Source of the DNA: Ornithodoros turicata
Taxonomy: Eukaryota; Arthropoda; Arachnida; Ixodida; Argasidae
DNA length: 64,000 bases
Direction: 5' to 3'
Assembly (NCBI RefSeq): GCF_037126465.1
Contig: NC_088206.1
Location: 12,127,187 to 12,191,186 of the forward strand
Position numbers and translations under genes: made by a program. The notes under the pieces are model-generated. The model searched no databases and was not told the DNA's origin. It saw only the letters and a list, made by a program, of their open reading frames with translations. Below are positions 32,641-44,586 of this stretch, in pieces. Numbering within the stretch: position 1 is the first letter of the stretch; each line of letters begins with the position of its first letter.

Positions 32641-34837
32641 CCTACGCGATTCCCTCGCATTTTAAAAATCGATTGCATGTTGCAAACCATGACTGACACC
32701 TAGAAGTAAAGCTTGTAGTGCTTCACTATACAGGACAGTATCCCTCGTATTCTCCACGTCACAACAGTCTGGTACGCTTCCGTCCGTCTGCAGCACGAAT
32801 CTACAGATAACCTTCTAACTCTGATGACGTCATTTATCACGTATTTATTGGGAATTGAACTTGCGAATTGAACTAATTTGCTCCTCTTGCTCAAATGCCG
32901 CACGCAAGAAAGACAGCAGCAGCACACATGAGAAATCAAGTGTGTACCGAGTCCCCACCCCCATCACGCTTTCTCTTTTCTCTTTTTTATATCGAACCTA
33001 GGGCCTGAGCACAGCCAGAACAATTCTTTTTTTTTTAAGTTCTCAAGTCAAGTCAGTAGCTGAATTCATTTCCTCTTATTCGTTCTTATTCTTATTCATT
33101 TCATTTCCTTCTAACACCGCTATATTAGACACTAACCTCCAATGTAGTTCCCTCTGACATTCCTCATCTTCACACACTTTTCCTCAAACAAAATGCTCCA
33201 TAGAACACGAAAAAGGAAATCAAAACGGGCGGAGAATCTTGGCGAAAGCGCGACATCGCGATCACGCCGTGGTCATTTAACACGTGGAGTTTACAAAAGA
33301 AAAACAGATAGAGAGAGAAAATAAGCGAAAGTGAAACAATCCCGCCTTCCACGGGGTAGTAGTTCTATCCTTTTTTATTTTTTTCGTGTATTTTTTTTTT
33401 CGTGAAAAAAGCAAAGCATCATCCTTTGATGACCTCACCTTCACTCTCCTATGCACTAAGCCACTTTCGCTTTTAAGTGCGGCGATGACGACTCTTCGTG
33501 CAGGACTGGGTCACTGGCAACAGTGGTCGCAAAAAAAGAAACGGAAATGGACACGGCGAGAGCATTGAGTCCTTCTCGGTTGACTCCTTCGTTCCTCCGC
33601 TGCTTGCGCACGACGTAAAAAAAAAACCGTGAAGGCTGTTGTTGTCCGCGCTTTGTTTGTGTGCATGCTACGACCAGGAGAAAATGTCCACTCTTATGTG
33701 GGTTAGATTAAACGCTCTGAGGGACGCGACCCCAAAAAGCTTCTCTCCGCGCGTGTGGTCGTGTAACTGAAGGAAAAGTGGATGTGATTTAGATAAAGAA
33801 ATGTTTGTGTGTTTTGTTAGAATTAGCGGAGATTTGCCAACTGCGTTGTCCTTCGTTGGGAGCGGGGAGGGAGTCTCTCGAAACAGACGACGTGAGGTAC
33901 CTTTCGAGGTGCCTTGAGGTACCTTGAGGTACCTTTTGCACCTTTCGAGTGTAAAACGTCTTGTCCTGCATAGCGCCCACGTTTCTAGTGTTTGTCCACG
34001 TTTCCATTGAAAACAGTGTTTCAGATGGGTGTTTTGCAGGTGTTTTTTGTGTGTGTGTGTGTGTCGCACCAGTGCAACCTACGTTTCCATGTTTTTCTTT
34101 TTTTTTTTTTTTTTTGCTATTTCTATTCTATTCTACCATTTTCGATACTGTTATTACACCTTTCAGCTGAGCGTGCGGGATTAAGAAAGGGTATTTATTT
34201 ACAAGAATGTCCCTTTTACGCGCTGGATAATGCAAAAAAATAAATTATTTTGCACGTACTGTAGACAATTACTCATCTCAATCTGGGCGGTGGTGGTGGT
34301 GGTGGTGTGTGTGTGTGGGGGGGGGGGGTTCCCCCTTTGAGGCGTGGTTAATGTCGTATTCTTGCAGCTTTTAAGTTGATTATATTGAGCCCTAGGCTCG
34401 ATAAGCATGCATCGAAGCACTCTGCTACATTGAGCTTGCGTTCCCCTTGTGCTTGATTTCTTGCTTGTTGTGCTGTACACCTCTCCAAGAACAGTGACAC
34501 TAGAGTATTCACTCTGGAAAAACAAAGAAGTACTTCCAGCTCAGTGTAGCCGTTTGTACTGTGACAGTGGTCGTGACTCATGACCTATACCGTGTGCGGT
34601 GAGACCATCTACTGTAGTTTGCTTCACTCCGTTAAATGTTTACAGCGTCTCCTATTTGCAGTATCTCCCTCACTATTTCCTTTCATTTTGTCAAAATTAC
34701 GTGAACACAACAGCCGGCAATCTTCCACGACTGCCAAACTCTCCAATCTATTTTCTCGTAATTTACACTACGTGTTAATGCCGTTTCAGTGGCACTTTAT
34801 TCTGTTCGAGAAGATATTATTAGCCAACATACGTGGC
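32641..34837. other. No gene recognised
   Basis: Anonymous. 33895-33945 holds a small GAGGTACCTT tandem. 34288-34329 is a GGT/GT/G simple repeat. Long T-runs occur near 33390 and 34100. Confidence 0.4.
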
Positions 34838-35030
34838 AGCTACGGTGAGGGGCGGGGTCTAGACCCTGGGTTTGCGGGGGGGGGGGATCCTGGGGGGGGG
34901 GGGGCTCCTTTGTTGAAGCGCGTAGTGGGGGAGGGGAGAGAGGGAATTCCACTGTATAAACTGACGTTTCGCAGGGGTGGCGATCGCCCAACCGCCGCCC
35001 CCCTGGATCCGCCACTGGCTATACGGTCAA
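34838..35030. repeat. G-run repeat bounded by GGATCC words
   Basis: Two long G runs flank GGATCCTG, and the far end reads CCCCTGGATCCGCCACTGGC. On the minus strand this gives GCCAGTGGCGGATCCAGGGG, a word I associate with the ends of DNA transposons in many animals. Confidence 0.4.
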
Positions 35031-35556
35031 CTATTTCATTTGTTCACCGGAAGTCCGCAGACGATTCCGAAGATATGTCTTGTCCCCGTGGAGATTGCGA
35101 AAGGTGCCACCCTTCTTAGTTAGACAGTACACAAGATCATTCGTTCAGTAAGTTTGACAAGGACACGACACACGAAACTCTTTGCTTATTCGCCTGTTCC
35201 GAGGCAAGTCATCGAGGTAACGTTACTTCAAACAAGTATTTGGACAAGGTTTGGACGTTTCGTCGCACTAATGGACATGTTTCCAACTGCAAATATTTCG
35301 GAGCCTATAGCTTCTTAATTGATTTCATTTGTTTCTAATCCCACTGCAAATGAAACAGAGAACACGACTTCTAATGGAAAAATTCGACATGCATTCCCAA
35401 CAGAAAGACAGACGCTTATGCGCGTGTGTTCACACGGAAGTTCGTACTCCAGCGAAAGATGCGGAAAACGCAATTGGTTTTTGCTGCCACATGCGAGTGC
35501 GAGCGCTCAGCGTCATGTGTTTTCGTGAACTGGCAACTGTGGGGAACATCATTCCG

Positions 35557-35700
35557 TAGCAGACGACAGGAAAAGAGTTGCAGACGGTCGTCTGCTAAGT
35601 GTCCACTCCCGATATTCCGATACCATATGCGAACGCGACACACGGCGGAACTTCTGCCCCATAGCAGCTTTTATTTTTTATTCTTCATTCACCGGAATAT
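35557..35700. repeat. TAGCAGACGAC/GTCGTCTGCTA repeat, copy
   Basis: TAGCAGACGAC at 35557 and GTCGTCTGCTA at 35587 form an imperfect palindrome. It is followed by sequence similar to that after 63528 (TCCCGATATTCCG against TTCCGATATGCCG, then GGCGGAACTTC against GGCATAACTTC). Confidence 0.6.
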
Positions 35701-36419
35701 TCTTTGAGGATGTCGCTCGCATGAATACGTTGTTGCAGTCACGTGACTTTTGCTATTTATGGGGGTGGAACTAAACGCACCGGCAGATCTGCGACCTCAA
35801 GAGACCCCTCTCTGTAATCAGGTGACCGCAGAATAAGAAAAGTGAACGTGGTTGAGCAACCGTAACCACGTTTCCTTTCTTTTGTGTATATATAAGATGT
35901 CGAAAATGTTCGTAGGCGGCGGCTGTTCTATAGCGCGCTGTACTAAGCACAAGCCATGCGAATCAGATAACGTGAAATATGGCTGGTTTTGTTTTGACAG
36001 GGACGAGATATATTCGAAATGGTTCTCTTCTTTTCCGGTTTCGAAGCGATGTGCCAAACAGTGCTGTCGAAACGCGCTCACAAGGCTTGCACTGCAACCA
36101 AACGTACCAACTTCGCGGTCCATGTCCTGGTTCTCTCGCAGGCATACACTCCCTTTTTGGTGAACTAATTAAGATTAATTCAATAAAAAACAAGACGGTT
36201 GAGAACATCTATTTAATATACAAAACGAGCTAGACTTTCGTGCAGTTGACTGTACTTCTGCAGGTTTCAATTTAATCAAAAAAGGTAATACAATAAATTA
36301 ATCAATTTGTTTACTTGTACCAAGTGTAAACCTTTTTAGCGTCTTGTAACACAATAATTTTTCACACTTCTCAGCGTGTAACACGGATGTATTTGTAAAG
36401 AAAACAAAAATCTTTTTGT
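35701..36419. other. No gene recognised
   Basis: A plus-strand frame near 35897 begins with Cys-rich sequence but does not fit a known finger; see the rejected list. Confidence 0.4.
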
Positions 36420-36600
36420 TTTTAAATTCTGGGCGACCAACTGAAAGGTGTGAGAACAGTGTTGAAAACGACACCTACTTGAAACAGCGTTTTAAATGGA
36501 GTACACCCTCCTGAAATGGCGCGGTTGATGTAGAATATGCCCTTCGAAATGGTGCTTTAACACATCGTTTAGGAAGATGTTTTACAAATAGGCATCATGG
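36420..36600. repeat. Degenerate AAGGGTGT-family element
   Basis: Words ACACCCTCCTGAAATGGCGC and CCCTTCGAAATGGTGCTTTA match the 60185-60500 element. Ends are not defined. Confidence 0.4.
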
Positions 36601-36620
36601 AATAACGCAACAGAACGGCA

Positions 36621-38119
36621 AGGACACAGCGACATCGTCTGTCCTTGTCGTTCTGGTCGCGTTCTTACATAATGCATATCTATAACGAACGCGCTCTCTC
36701 CTTACCTTGTCGTTAGTTGTTTTACAACCCTCTCTTCTATACGAAATGAAACTTACACTACAAAGATCTGTTCCATGCGCATTTACACCAGAAAGGTGCT
36801 AAAAGCTCATTGTGAACCAGCACATGAACGGAGAGTGACACTGACTGTTCTGATGACGTTAACGCATTGCCTTGAGTTTGAGGTAAAGCACAGGAACATT
36901 GTTATGTTCATCGACACTTTTCTGTATTTACCCTACGACCTTTTAAAACCTCTTAAACGCAAAGGTGACCTTTCCTTTCACGTGGAAAGTATCTGTTTCG
37001 CGTGCAGCCACTTTCAGTCACAATGTTTTTTTTTTTTTTCTTTTGCAGATGCACATTTAATTGCGGAGAAAAAAAGAACAGAGAAACAATACAATAAGAA
37101 ACGCATTCTTCAGACATCCTACGCTGAATTCGCCAAAACAAATCCGGTTTTGAGCACGCCTTATCCACTTCACTTAGCACACACACACACACACCATAAG
37201 GCATTTTCGGGCCTCCGCGTCCTGGCACTTTCGTGCAAATTGTAATCACAAAGGGGCCTATAGCTACACACTCACGCCTGCAGTTTTACCGCGTGGCCAC
37301 TTTATATATAGCCCAATAGCTTATTCGGTTTTACTCTTTATTGCATCATAATTTCCGCTTTCGCTCCCTCCCTCGGTCCCCAGAGATTGAGAAATGGCAA
37401 CTTGTTCAAACAAGGAGGTGCCGTGCAGTCCTATTACGTTCGGGGGGGCAAATGACCTTTTCGGTTTTTTTGTTACACACCTGACGTTACAGGTAAATGC
37501 CCTTGCTTATCTTTTTCACGCGAAATTCAGAAGTGTAATTGCAGCGAAAGAAAAGACGTCCAATCAACTCTGCTCCCTATATGTATACTACATGAGAAGG
37601 TCACGAGCCGTTTGAGGCTCTTATGAAGAGTGATGAATATCCTTGTATAAAGGATGCAGTCGTGAGCATCATTTGCATGCTAGGGGCCAGTCCATCATCT
37701 TCGGAATCCCTTACCAGGTGGACCTTGAAAGTGACCACGCTTGAGTGTGCCGGAGGAAAATAAAATGGCGTTTTTTTTTCTTTTTTGTTTTTTTTATGTG
37801 CGGTTTACGTGCAACCCCCACATCGGTGGTATTTAGATCGGGCTTAATGACGGGTGGACATATCTGATAGAAATGTTTTCTATTTTTATTTTTTCCTCTT
37901 GTGTGGGAAGATTTTGGTAACGGTCTTTCTGTAGCGGTGAGCGGTCAGCCGGAGATCTCGATGTTATACGAAAGAGGACATGGATGCTTCGGAAGGAAAC
38001 TTAATGTGCGGTGGCCTGTTTCATTTATTCGTGACGGTAATGCGCTATCGCGAGTGCTAGCCCACGAAAGGAAATAAAGTTTAAGTAACGGAACAGCAAC
38101 AACAACTACATGAATATGA
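36621..38119. other. No gene recognised
   Basis: Only simple repeats (CA at 37178-37193, T-runs) and chance frames. Confidence 0.4.
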
Positions 38120-38257
38120 CGACGGGATGAGGTGATTAACCGCAACAATTGCGGTACCATATACCTCAGTGGATGTGGGCTAACATATGAGTGGGATGAC
38201 GATGAAAAAGATGAGGCATACACGCTCGCACACACACATGACACACGCAAATGTGAT
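38120..38257 (+). repeat. Interspersed repeat (partner 45202-45325)
   Basis: Shares GCGGTACCATATACCTCAGT, GATGTGGG, ATATGAGTGGGATGACGATG and ACACATGACACACGCAAATG with 45202-45325. Confidence 0.65.
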
Positions 38258-40904
38258 ATGTCACACGCGGGAAACGGAAAATGCCACGATCCTATGCAAT
38301 TTCAGTGTTCTCAGTGCAATTCAGCGCTTCTATCTCTTTTTAGTATATACTACATCATGTAAGTTGTGACACTTTGGCGTTGTACTTTTAGGCTAGAGTA
38401 TTGAGGAAGAAAAGAATTCCATGCATCCATTACCCTTTTTCTTTTTACTTTTTATTTTGCTGTAAAACATGGAATGCAGGCTCCCATCGATGCGCAAATA
38501 ATTTTTATTTTATTTTACATATTCATCATAGGTTAGGCTGTGTTTTTAAACGAATGATTATGTCATTATCGACTATATACTACGCAAATATTTTCATTAT
38601 GTGGAGTGCAGATGAGCAGTCCTATAGTAGTGCTGTGTCCACCATATTGTAGAGCTGATCTAGAAATAGAAGATTATGCTGGAGGGCTTGTACCGTTTCG
38701 GCGAAGCTACATCTTCGCAGTTCAGGAATAGCTCAGCAACTTGGGGAGATCGGGATCGGGATCGGGATCGTCGCTGGAGCTGATGACAAGAATACTTTTG
38801 GCTGTTAGGTTCGTGTATTGTTACCAACTGATGTAGCATTTTGCCGACCATTACTGGGGCCACAAGGCGAGAGTGTTCTTGATCTTGTAATTGGACGAAT
38901 ACTCAGTTGGGATTTGCTTCGAACTCGAATTTTTATCTTATAGCGCATGGTGCAATGATGGCCCACGAAGTCTTGCAGGACGTCAAGTGATTCAGACGTG
39001 AATGCAAGAGGACCAAGTGCCAACGCCAGCACGGCTGTTGCTTGCAGTATCTTTCCTCCATTTCGCTATTGGTCAGTGTGCTCTGTGACTCCTTCAGGAT
39101 AACCAAGGCAGTTATGAAGACGGATAAGGATATATCCCGTGAGTCAGATCCTGTTTTCATGACTCTGAATGTCAATGCAGAACAGAGGGTCAATGCGACA
39201 TCGGTAAGCGCCCAACTCAGACATTTGAGCAACCTCCGGGGTCTTTTCATCGTCACGAAGTGAGTCCCAGCGAACCGTTCATATTTCCTCCTGTCATTCC
39301 TATCGCAAAACGAAATTAATTTTTGGTCGCTGCGCAACAACTTCCTCCAAGTCCCTCAGAGCGTAGAACCTGAAAAGAACTTTCACGTTAACGCAATGCA
39401 AATCAGCCGTCCGGGACAATAACCGCGAACGCGTGACTCACCCTCGCCCAACAAAATCAAAACATTTTGATGTGTTTTATATTCGCCAGATGGCGCCGCG
39501 AGCAGCGGCGTTGAGCGCGTCGTCTGCTACGGCCGACGCGAACCGAAACTGAACTTTTGCGCCGCTTCCCATGTCTTCTGCTGGAAAACTGTGCAAGTAA
39601 AGTCAATATTTAACTCTATGTGATGTTAGCTGAGCAAGAGATAAGTATATTTGGAAGTGTTAAAATGAAACGCTAGTGAGGGAAGTACGTTACGTGACAG
39701 CTGTAAGTGCAGCGACCTCGCACGGCAGGATTTCTCAAGCCGCTGAGAGGCGGTCGAACTTGACAAACCACTCTACGGGATGTTTCTGTTCGGACGCTAG
39801 CATTTGCGTGTTGGACACCGGCTGTGGTGGTACAGCTTTTCACTGTGCTGTCCGTTGTGCATCGCTTCTCGCTACATTGGAGCACGTCGTCTGCTAAAGG
39901 ATACCGAAGCCTTTGACTCGTCGCCTTGGGTTTACGTCTTGTGGATTGAACCGAGCTTTGTGAAGTGTTGCATTGCGACTGATATCGAGTGGATTTCTCT
40001 TCGTATTTTCGATAGTGTTTTCTGCTGGACATTAAACAGCCTAGTGGTTCTTATTCGTGGATCAAACGTGAGTATGGAACACCGTGTTTATTTACGGCGG
40101 GGTTTGTGTGGTCGTGTTGCCAGACCGGTTTCGCTGTCCTCGCTACGCGAGAGGCCTTCGTGCTATAAGTTCTATAATGGTTTGTGGCAATAGCGAAACC
40201 GATCGATTTATCACTACCGCGTCGCGCTAAAGAGAGTTTGGAGCGGGTAAGGAAACGAAACAGCCTTTGTGATAACGGTGTACGACACAACCCGTGACTA
40301 CGAAATAACCGGTGTTCACGCTGGAGTAAAGGAGCATTTTGCTTCTATTTTTGGAAAAGCGCGTGTCGCAAGTTGCAGTGCAGCTGTCATCGGCTTCCCG
40401 CGGAAGTATAAAGTACATAATTGTAGGCACATAACACCTAATTTGTGGCGAGAGCGCGGGGCAGCCATGGTGATGCTCACGTGTGCGAGGTTTAGAGTGT
40501 AGGTTGTAGTATAATCTTGTAAGTAAGTCTAAAGTATAATCTTGTTTTGCTGTCAATATTGCGCGTTCACTAAAGCGCAAAATTCAGATACCAAAATTGT
40601 CCAATACGAGTTTGCCTGAGGTGCAGTCATAAACAGAGATGACACCGTTAACTTTAACTCAATAAATTTTCGCACGCGTTTATTTTCGTCTTGGTTTTCT
40701 TTGGCTGAAAAACAAAATATTCACATTTTGTAGCAGGGTGACGTCTCTCCCTAGCGCACCGCTTGTAATTTTCGGACAATTTCCTGAATTTCTCGCTGTT
40801 AGCCAGCTAATTCATCAGACAAACTTAATGCACCACAAAAGCATAAATTAGCATTGATCTCGGCTGATTATAAATACATGCCATCACCAGGATATACGTG
40901 AGAG
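38258..40904. other. No gene established; GC-richer promoter-like patch
   Basis: 38744-38771 is a GGGATC tandem. On the minus strand 39350-38810 one frame reads as a mostly open chain with several stops and no family match. 39480-39600 is GC-rich, with AGATGGCGCC (39488) and GTCGTCTGCTA (39519), the words also found upstream of TMEM65. Confidence 0.3.
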
Positions 40905-41037
40905 AACTGATGTTCTGAGTCTGGAACAACATAGAAGGGACAAATACATAGGAAAGCCTCCAATTACCTAAGAAATTAACGATGAAAGATGAAAGTCACA
41001 GCTGGCTAACCTTTTCAGTGACTTTCATCTTTCAGGA
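40905..41037. mobile_element. Internally deleted relative of the 57714 tRNA-like foldback
   Basis: Shares the leader (TGTTCTGAGTCTGGAACAAC, AGAAGGGACA, CTAAGAAATTAACGATGAAA) with 57714-57800. It then has only GATGAAAGTCACAGCTGGC and TAACCTTTTCAGTGACTTTC, i.e. the outer parts of both arms without the tRNA-like centre. Confidence 0.7.
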
Positions 41038-42070
41038 TATACGTGTCTGCGCTCGCTACATAACGACAAGCAAGTTCTGAGTCACTTCTTCCTGACGAGC
41101 AACGAGAAAGAAATTTATAAGTGATGATGACGGTGAGGATGATGATTACAATGGCATTATAAATAATATAAACCGTTCCACTGGTATACTTCGCGAAGCC
41201 GCAGTTATGAGAAATTGTTATTTGATTTTCTCCTCACGAAGCGCCTTTAACAACGCCAACGAGCTGAAACAAAGCTACAAAATAACAAGCTCATTATAAT
41301 GGGCATATCCACGCCCCTCACTGGAGCAGTAATTAAAATACTGATGAACACTTCACTTTCGGATGCCGGTCCGAAGGAAGGCGTTTGATTGGTTGGTTCG
41401 TGCCTCGTGTGAGCAGCTTGGCCCAAGTCGATAAATCAAGTTGGACTGTAGTCGTTCCTATCCGTGCGACTGTTGAAGGAAAGCGGTTACAATGTATGAT
41501 GAATTGGATTGGAGAATTCAAAATTCGCAATCCTTTCGTTTCGCCTGGTCAGTGACAGATGGATTGCTTTACGAGGTTAATGTCTCAAAGCTTGCACGAG
41601 GCGTCTTCGTTGTGATTATAGGTCTTCAACTATGTCGCTTCCCTATGGGAGGGTAGAATGGATAATCAAAGTGAAGCGTTTCTTTGTGGCATGCACAACT
41701 GAAATGGAAACAATCGTAGAATGTCTTTGGACATGCGCTCTCGTTCTGCCATTAGCGAGTTTTAGGAACGTGTTCACGTGAACGGCTCACACGTTAAACC
41801 AACCGCATTATGCCTTTATAGTGGGGTTGATACCACGATGCTGATGTTTCATTTGCCAGATTCCTTTGTGGTATCGTTTTCGTAGAGCGTCGGAGGCTCG
41901 CTGTAACCTGCACGTTAGAAGTTTACGGTGAACTTAAAGTTACATGTAGTTGCGCCTTTTCCATTAAATAATAACAACAAATAGATTACGTCTACTGAAT
42001 AAGTGTTTCTGGCAGATACACGAAACGTATTCAAATATTCCTCATCCATCATCATTCATAGCAGCACGAT
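41038..42070. other. No gene recognised
   Basis: Anonymous sequence without identifiable repeats. Confidence 0.4.
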
Positions 42071-42357
42071 ATGACCGTGTGGATACACCGCACGCTTGTT
42101 GACAGTATGTGCCGCCAGGGGCTTGCCGAAGGCTGTGGAGGTGGAGGGTTCGAATCCTCCCACCGAATGCGCTGTCCGAGGTTCTACACTAGGTTTTCCC
42201 GCATTCCACTGTTCCCCCGAAGTCGGCCCAGGAGAAATACTAATCTCCATTGTCTCGCATTCCTTCCTAATATCCTGTCCCCATCTGTCCTCCTCTGTAC
42301 GCCCCTCACAGCCACACTTGCTTCGCGGTGCCCACACGGAATCAAACAAACAAACAT
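42071..42357 (+). mobile_element. tRNA-headed SINE, copy 3
   Basis: The head ends GGAGGGTTCGAATCCTCCCA. The body includes AGGTTTTCCCGCATTCC, GAAGTCGGCCCAGGAGAAAT, CCCATCTGTCC and GCCACACTTGCTTCGCGGTG. The tail is AATCAAACAAACAAACA. The GTCGGCACAG part of the body is deleted. Confidence 0.7.
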
Positions 42358-43924
42358 AGAAACCTCTTTATTCATAGGCGACCTAGTAAACCTACATAAA
42401 AGCTGTCTTCGAAAATGAGAAAAAGTGATCTAAAGAAGAAAAAAAAAAACGTTGTTCAGCGACCCTGAAATTGTTAAGGTATGACTTTGCGCAACTTGTC
42501 ACGTGTCCGTCGATGAGAACACACGGTAAAGAATATAGCGGGTATACCGTATACCTACCTCTCGGGGAGCGGTTCTCTTCTATTCTCTGGGATACAAAGG
42601 CACCAACATACTCTATGCGAGAGATGCATGACATCATCCTTTAGCCAGCAGGGCGATGCTGCTTTTCCTGCCTCCGCAAGCAGACTTTTCCTCAGAAGGT
42701 GTTTCTTCTTTACCATCCGATGCACAAAAAGAAACATGTCAACGACAAGGACAAAAAAAAAAAGAAAAAAAAGAAGAAGCGATAGAAACACATAGACACA
42801 TCTATCGTCTTTCTTTACTGCTCTGCATGGGCTTTGTTCCTACACTTTTATACTTTTTTGTATTGTTCTCCGTAGTATATCTTACGTCACCATGTCGTCG
42901 GCGTGCAGACTGCCTTAAGGGAGCGATATGTACACATGACCTTGGATATAGCGATTGCTGAAGGCATGCCACGAAGATAAAAAAATACAGCGTGGGTATA
43001 TACTTGCACGGCTGTTGCCGTTATACTAGCGGTGGGCACATGTTTGTACATTGTGTATCGAATGGATGGGCTTAACAAAGGGTATCCCATAGTCGTTATT
43101 ACCCAATACTTTTGCTGTTATTTTGTCTCTGCGGTTGCTGTACAAGAAAGAGAAACAGCAACAGAAAGTTTTACAGCGAAGGCATCCAAGCGCTTTGAGG
43201 CCACAAAGAAGTACGGCGCCGTCAGTATACATGCTCAGAACCCATAAAATATGTTGTGCAGTCACGGCTCCTTATCTTTTGGTGCGGTGATTATTATTTG
43301 GTGCCTATACAGGAATCTCCAAATCTCACAAAATACCTGACAGAAAGGAAAAAAAAAGAAAAAAGAAAGACTATTCCCTGCGCAGAACTCTGCTTTAGGG
43401 TACCCTATTCTTAAGCTCTTCGGTATGCCATCATTGCGTAGCGGAATTGACAGTGTAGGCTTGTCCCATCAGACAACATGGCTCCGTTGAAACAGTTGTG
43501 AGGGTCTGGTTCACCGATAAAACCAGTGAACCGAAACTAATACGTGTCGGACGACGGAACCCACTGAACTGTGGTGAAAGAACGGAGGATCCCCCTACAC
43601 CGGTCCGCCGCCGTTCCAGATTAACGTCAGGAGCAGACAGCATGTTGGGCTGGACACTTTTGTGAGACCACAGAAATTGGTACCGGTCATGAGCCAGCCC
43701 GGGCTGCACGGTGATTTAAAGAGTAGGGTAATGCTCGCCATTACACTGTGTAGTAAAATTAAAAATGTTTAATCGGGTAATGTGACCGTGCTATGACATG
43801 TAAAATGAATCTCTCTTGGGAACCGTTGTTGTTGTTGTGATACTTACAGTCTCCGTTTGAGATGTTTACTATATGACCGTTATAGTGTGTTCTTGTAGGG
43901 TACAGATACCCTAAAATTTTGACT
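42358..43924. other. No gene recognised
   Basis: Anonymous; A-runs near 42440 and 42755. A 92-residue minus-strand frame at 43431-43709 is unrecognised. Confidence 0.4.
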
Positions 43925-43995
43925 GGCCACATGTGGTAGAATTGAGGTATAGAGTATCGCCCTTGACCGTGAAACTCCCCAATCATCATTATTGA
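43925..43995 (+). repeat. Partial copy of the 27770 repeat
   Basis: Matches GGTATAGAGTATCGCCCTTG, GTGAAACTCCCC and AATCATCATT, lacking the AATAAAG end. Confidence 0.5.
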
Positions 43996-44390
43996 AATCA
44001 GTTGTTGTTACTACTACATCACCGATGACAATAAGGATAGTGTATCTCCCCTAATGTTCTTGACCATTCACTGGTGGAGTGTTCAGATTTGTATGCTTCA
44101 CTGCCTTCCATGCTTTCGTTTTTCTTTGCTTTTCGATCTTTTCTCACTCACTGATTCAGAACAATTTCTAGCCTTCGTCTGCCTTGATAGCCACGCTGGT
44201 CTCCTTCATCTTGATACGACGAAAATACGGTAACACACGCATGTGCAGCAAAGCAAGTGCTAAATAGTCACGTCAAGCAGAAATCACTCTAAACACTGGA
44301 AACGCAAACGAAAAGTTGCATTCCAAAACCCACGCTCAGTTTCTACGTTTCTTACCTCTCTTTTTCTCTCTGTCTCCCATCTAATCCAGT

Positions 44391-44586
44391 ACAAACCTCG
44401 ATATAACGAATCCTCGAACCTCGATATAACGAAACCCACAGGGAACACGATTTCTTTCGTTGTGCCGAATATTTCGTTGTGTCGAGTCTGACGAAATATG
44501 ACAGCCAGTTGTGGCAGGGAATACAAGTTATTTCGCTGTACCGTGAATTTCGTTGTATAGCGTTTCGTTATATCAATGTTTGACTT
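44391..44586. mobile_element. Degenerate pogo/Tc1-type MITE
   Basis: Ends CAAACCTCGATATAACGAA and, inverted, TTCGTTATATCAATGTTTG match at 16 of 18 core bases. The consensus CAGTCAAACCTCGATATAAC resembles the 6175 element terminus. Internal ATTTCGTTGT words repeat several times. Confidence 0.6.

Noticed and set aside
34580..35119. 179-codon plus-strand open frame, the longest in the window
   Set aside because: It is carried through by a G-run repeat with low-complexity Gly/Pro codons. It has no domain and no conserved motif.
35897..36163. Cys-rich plus-strand frame resembling a THAP finger (CSIARCTKHKP..KW)
   Set aside because: The second half of the C2CH signature (C-x2-H) and the AVPTIF-type end are absent, and nothing downstream resembles a THAP protein or P-element transposase.
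43431..43709. 92-codon minus-strand frame
   Set aside because: No motif recognised, no splice signals that extend it, and length within chance expectation.
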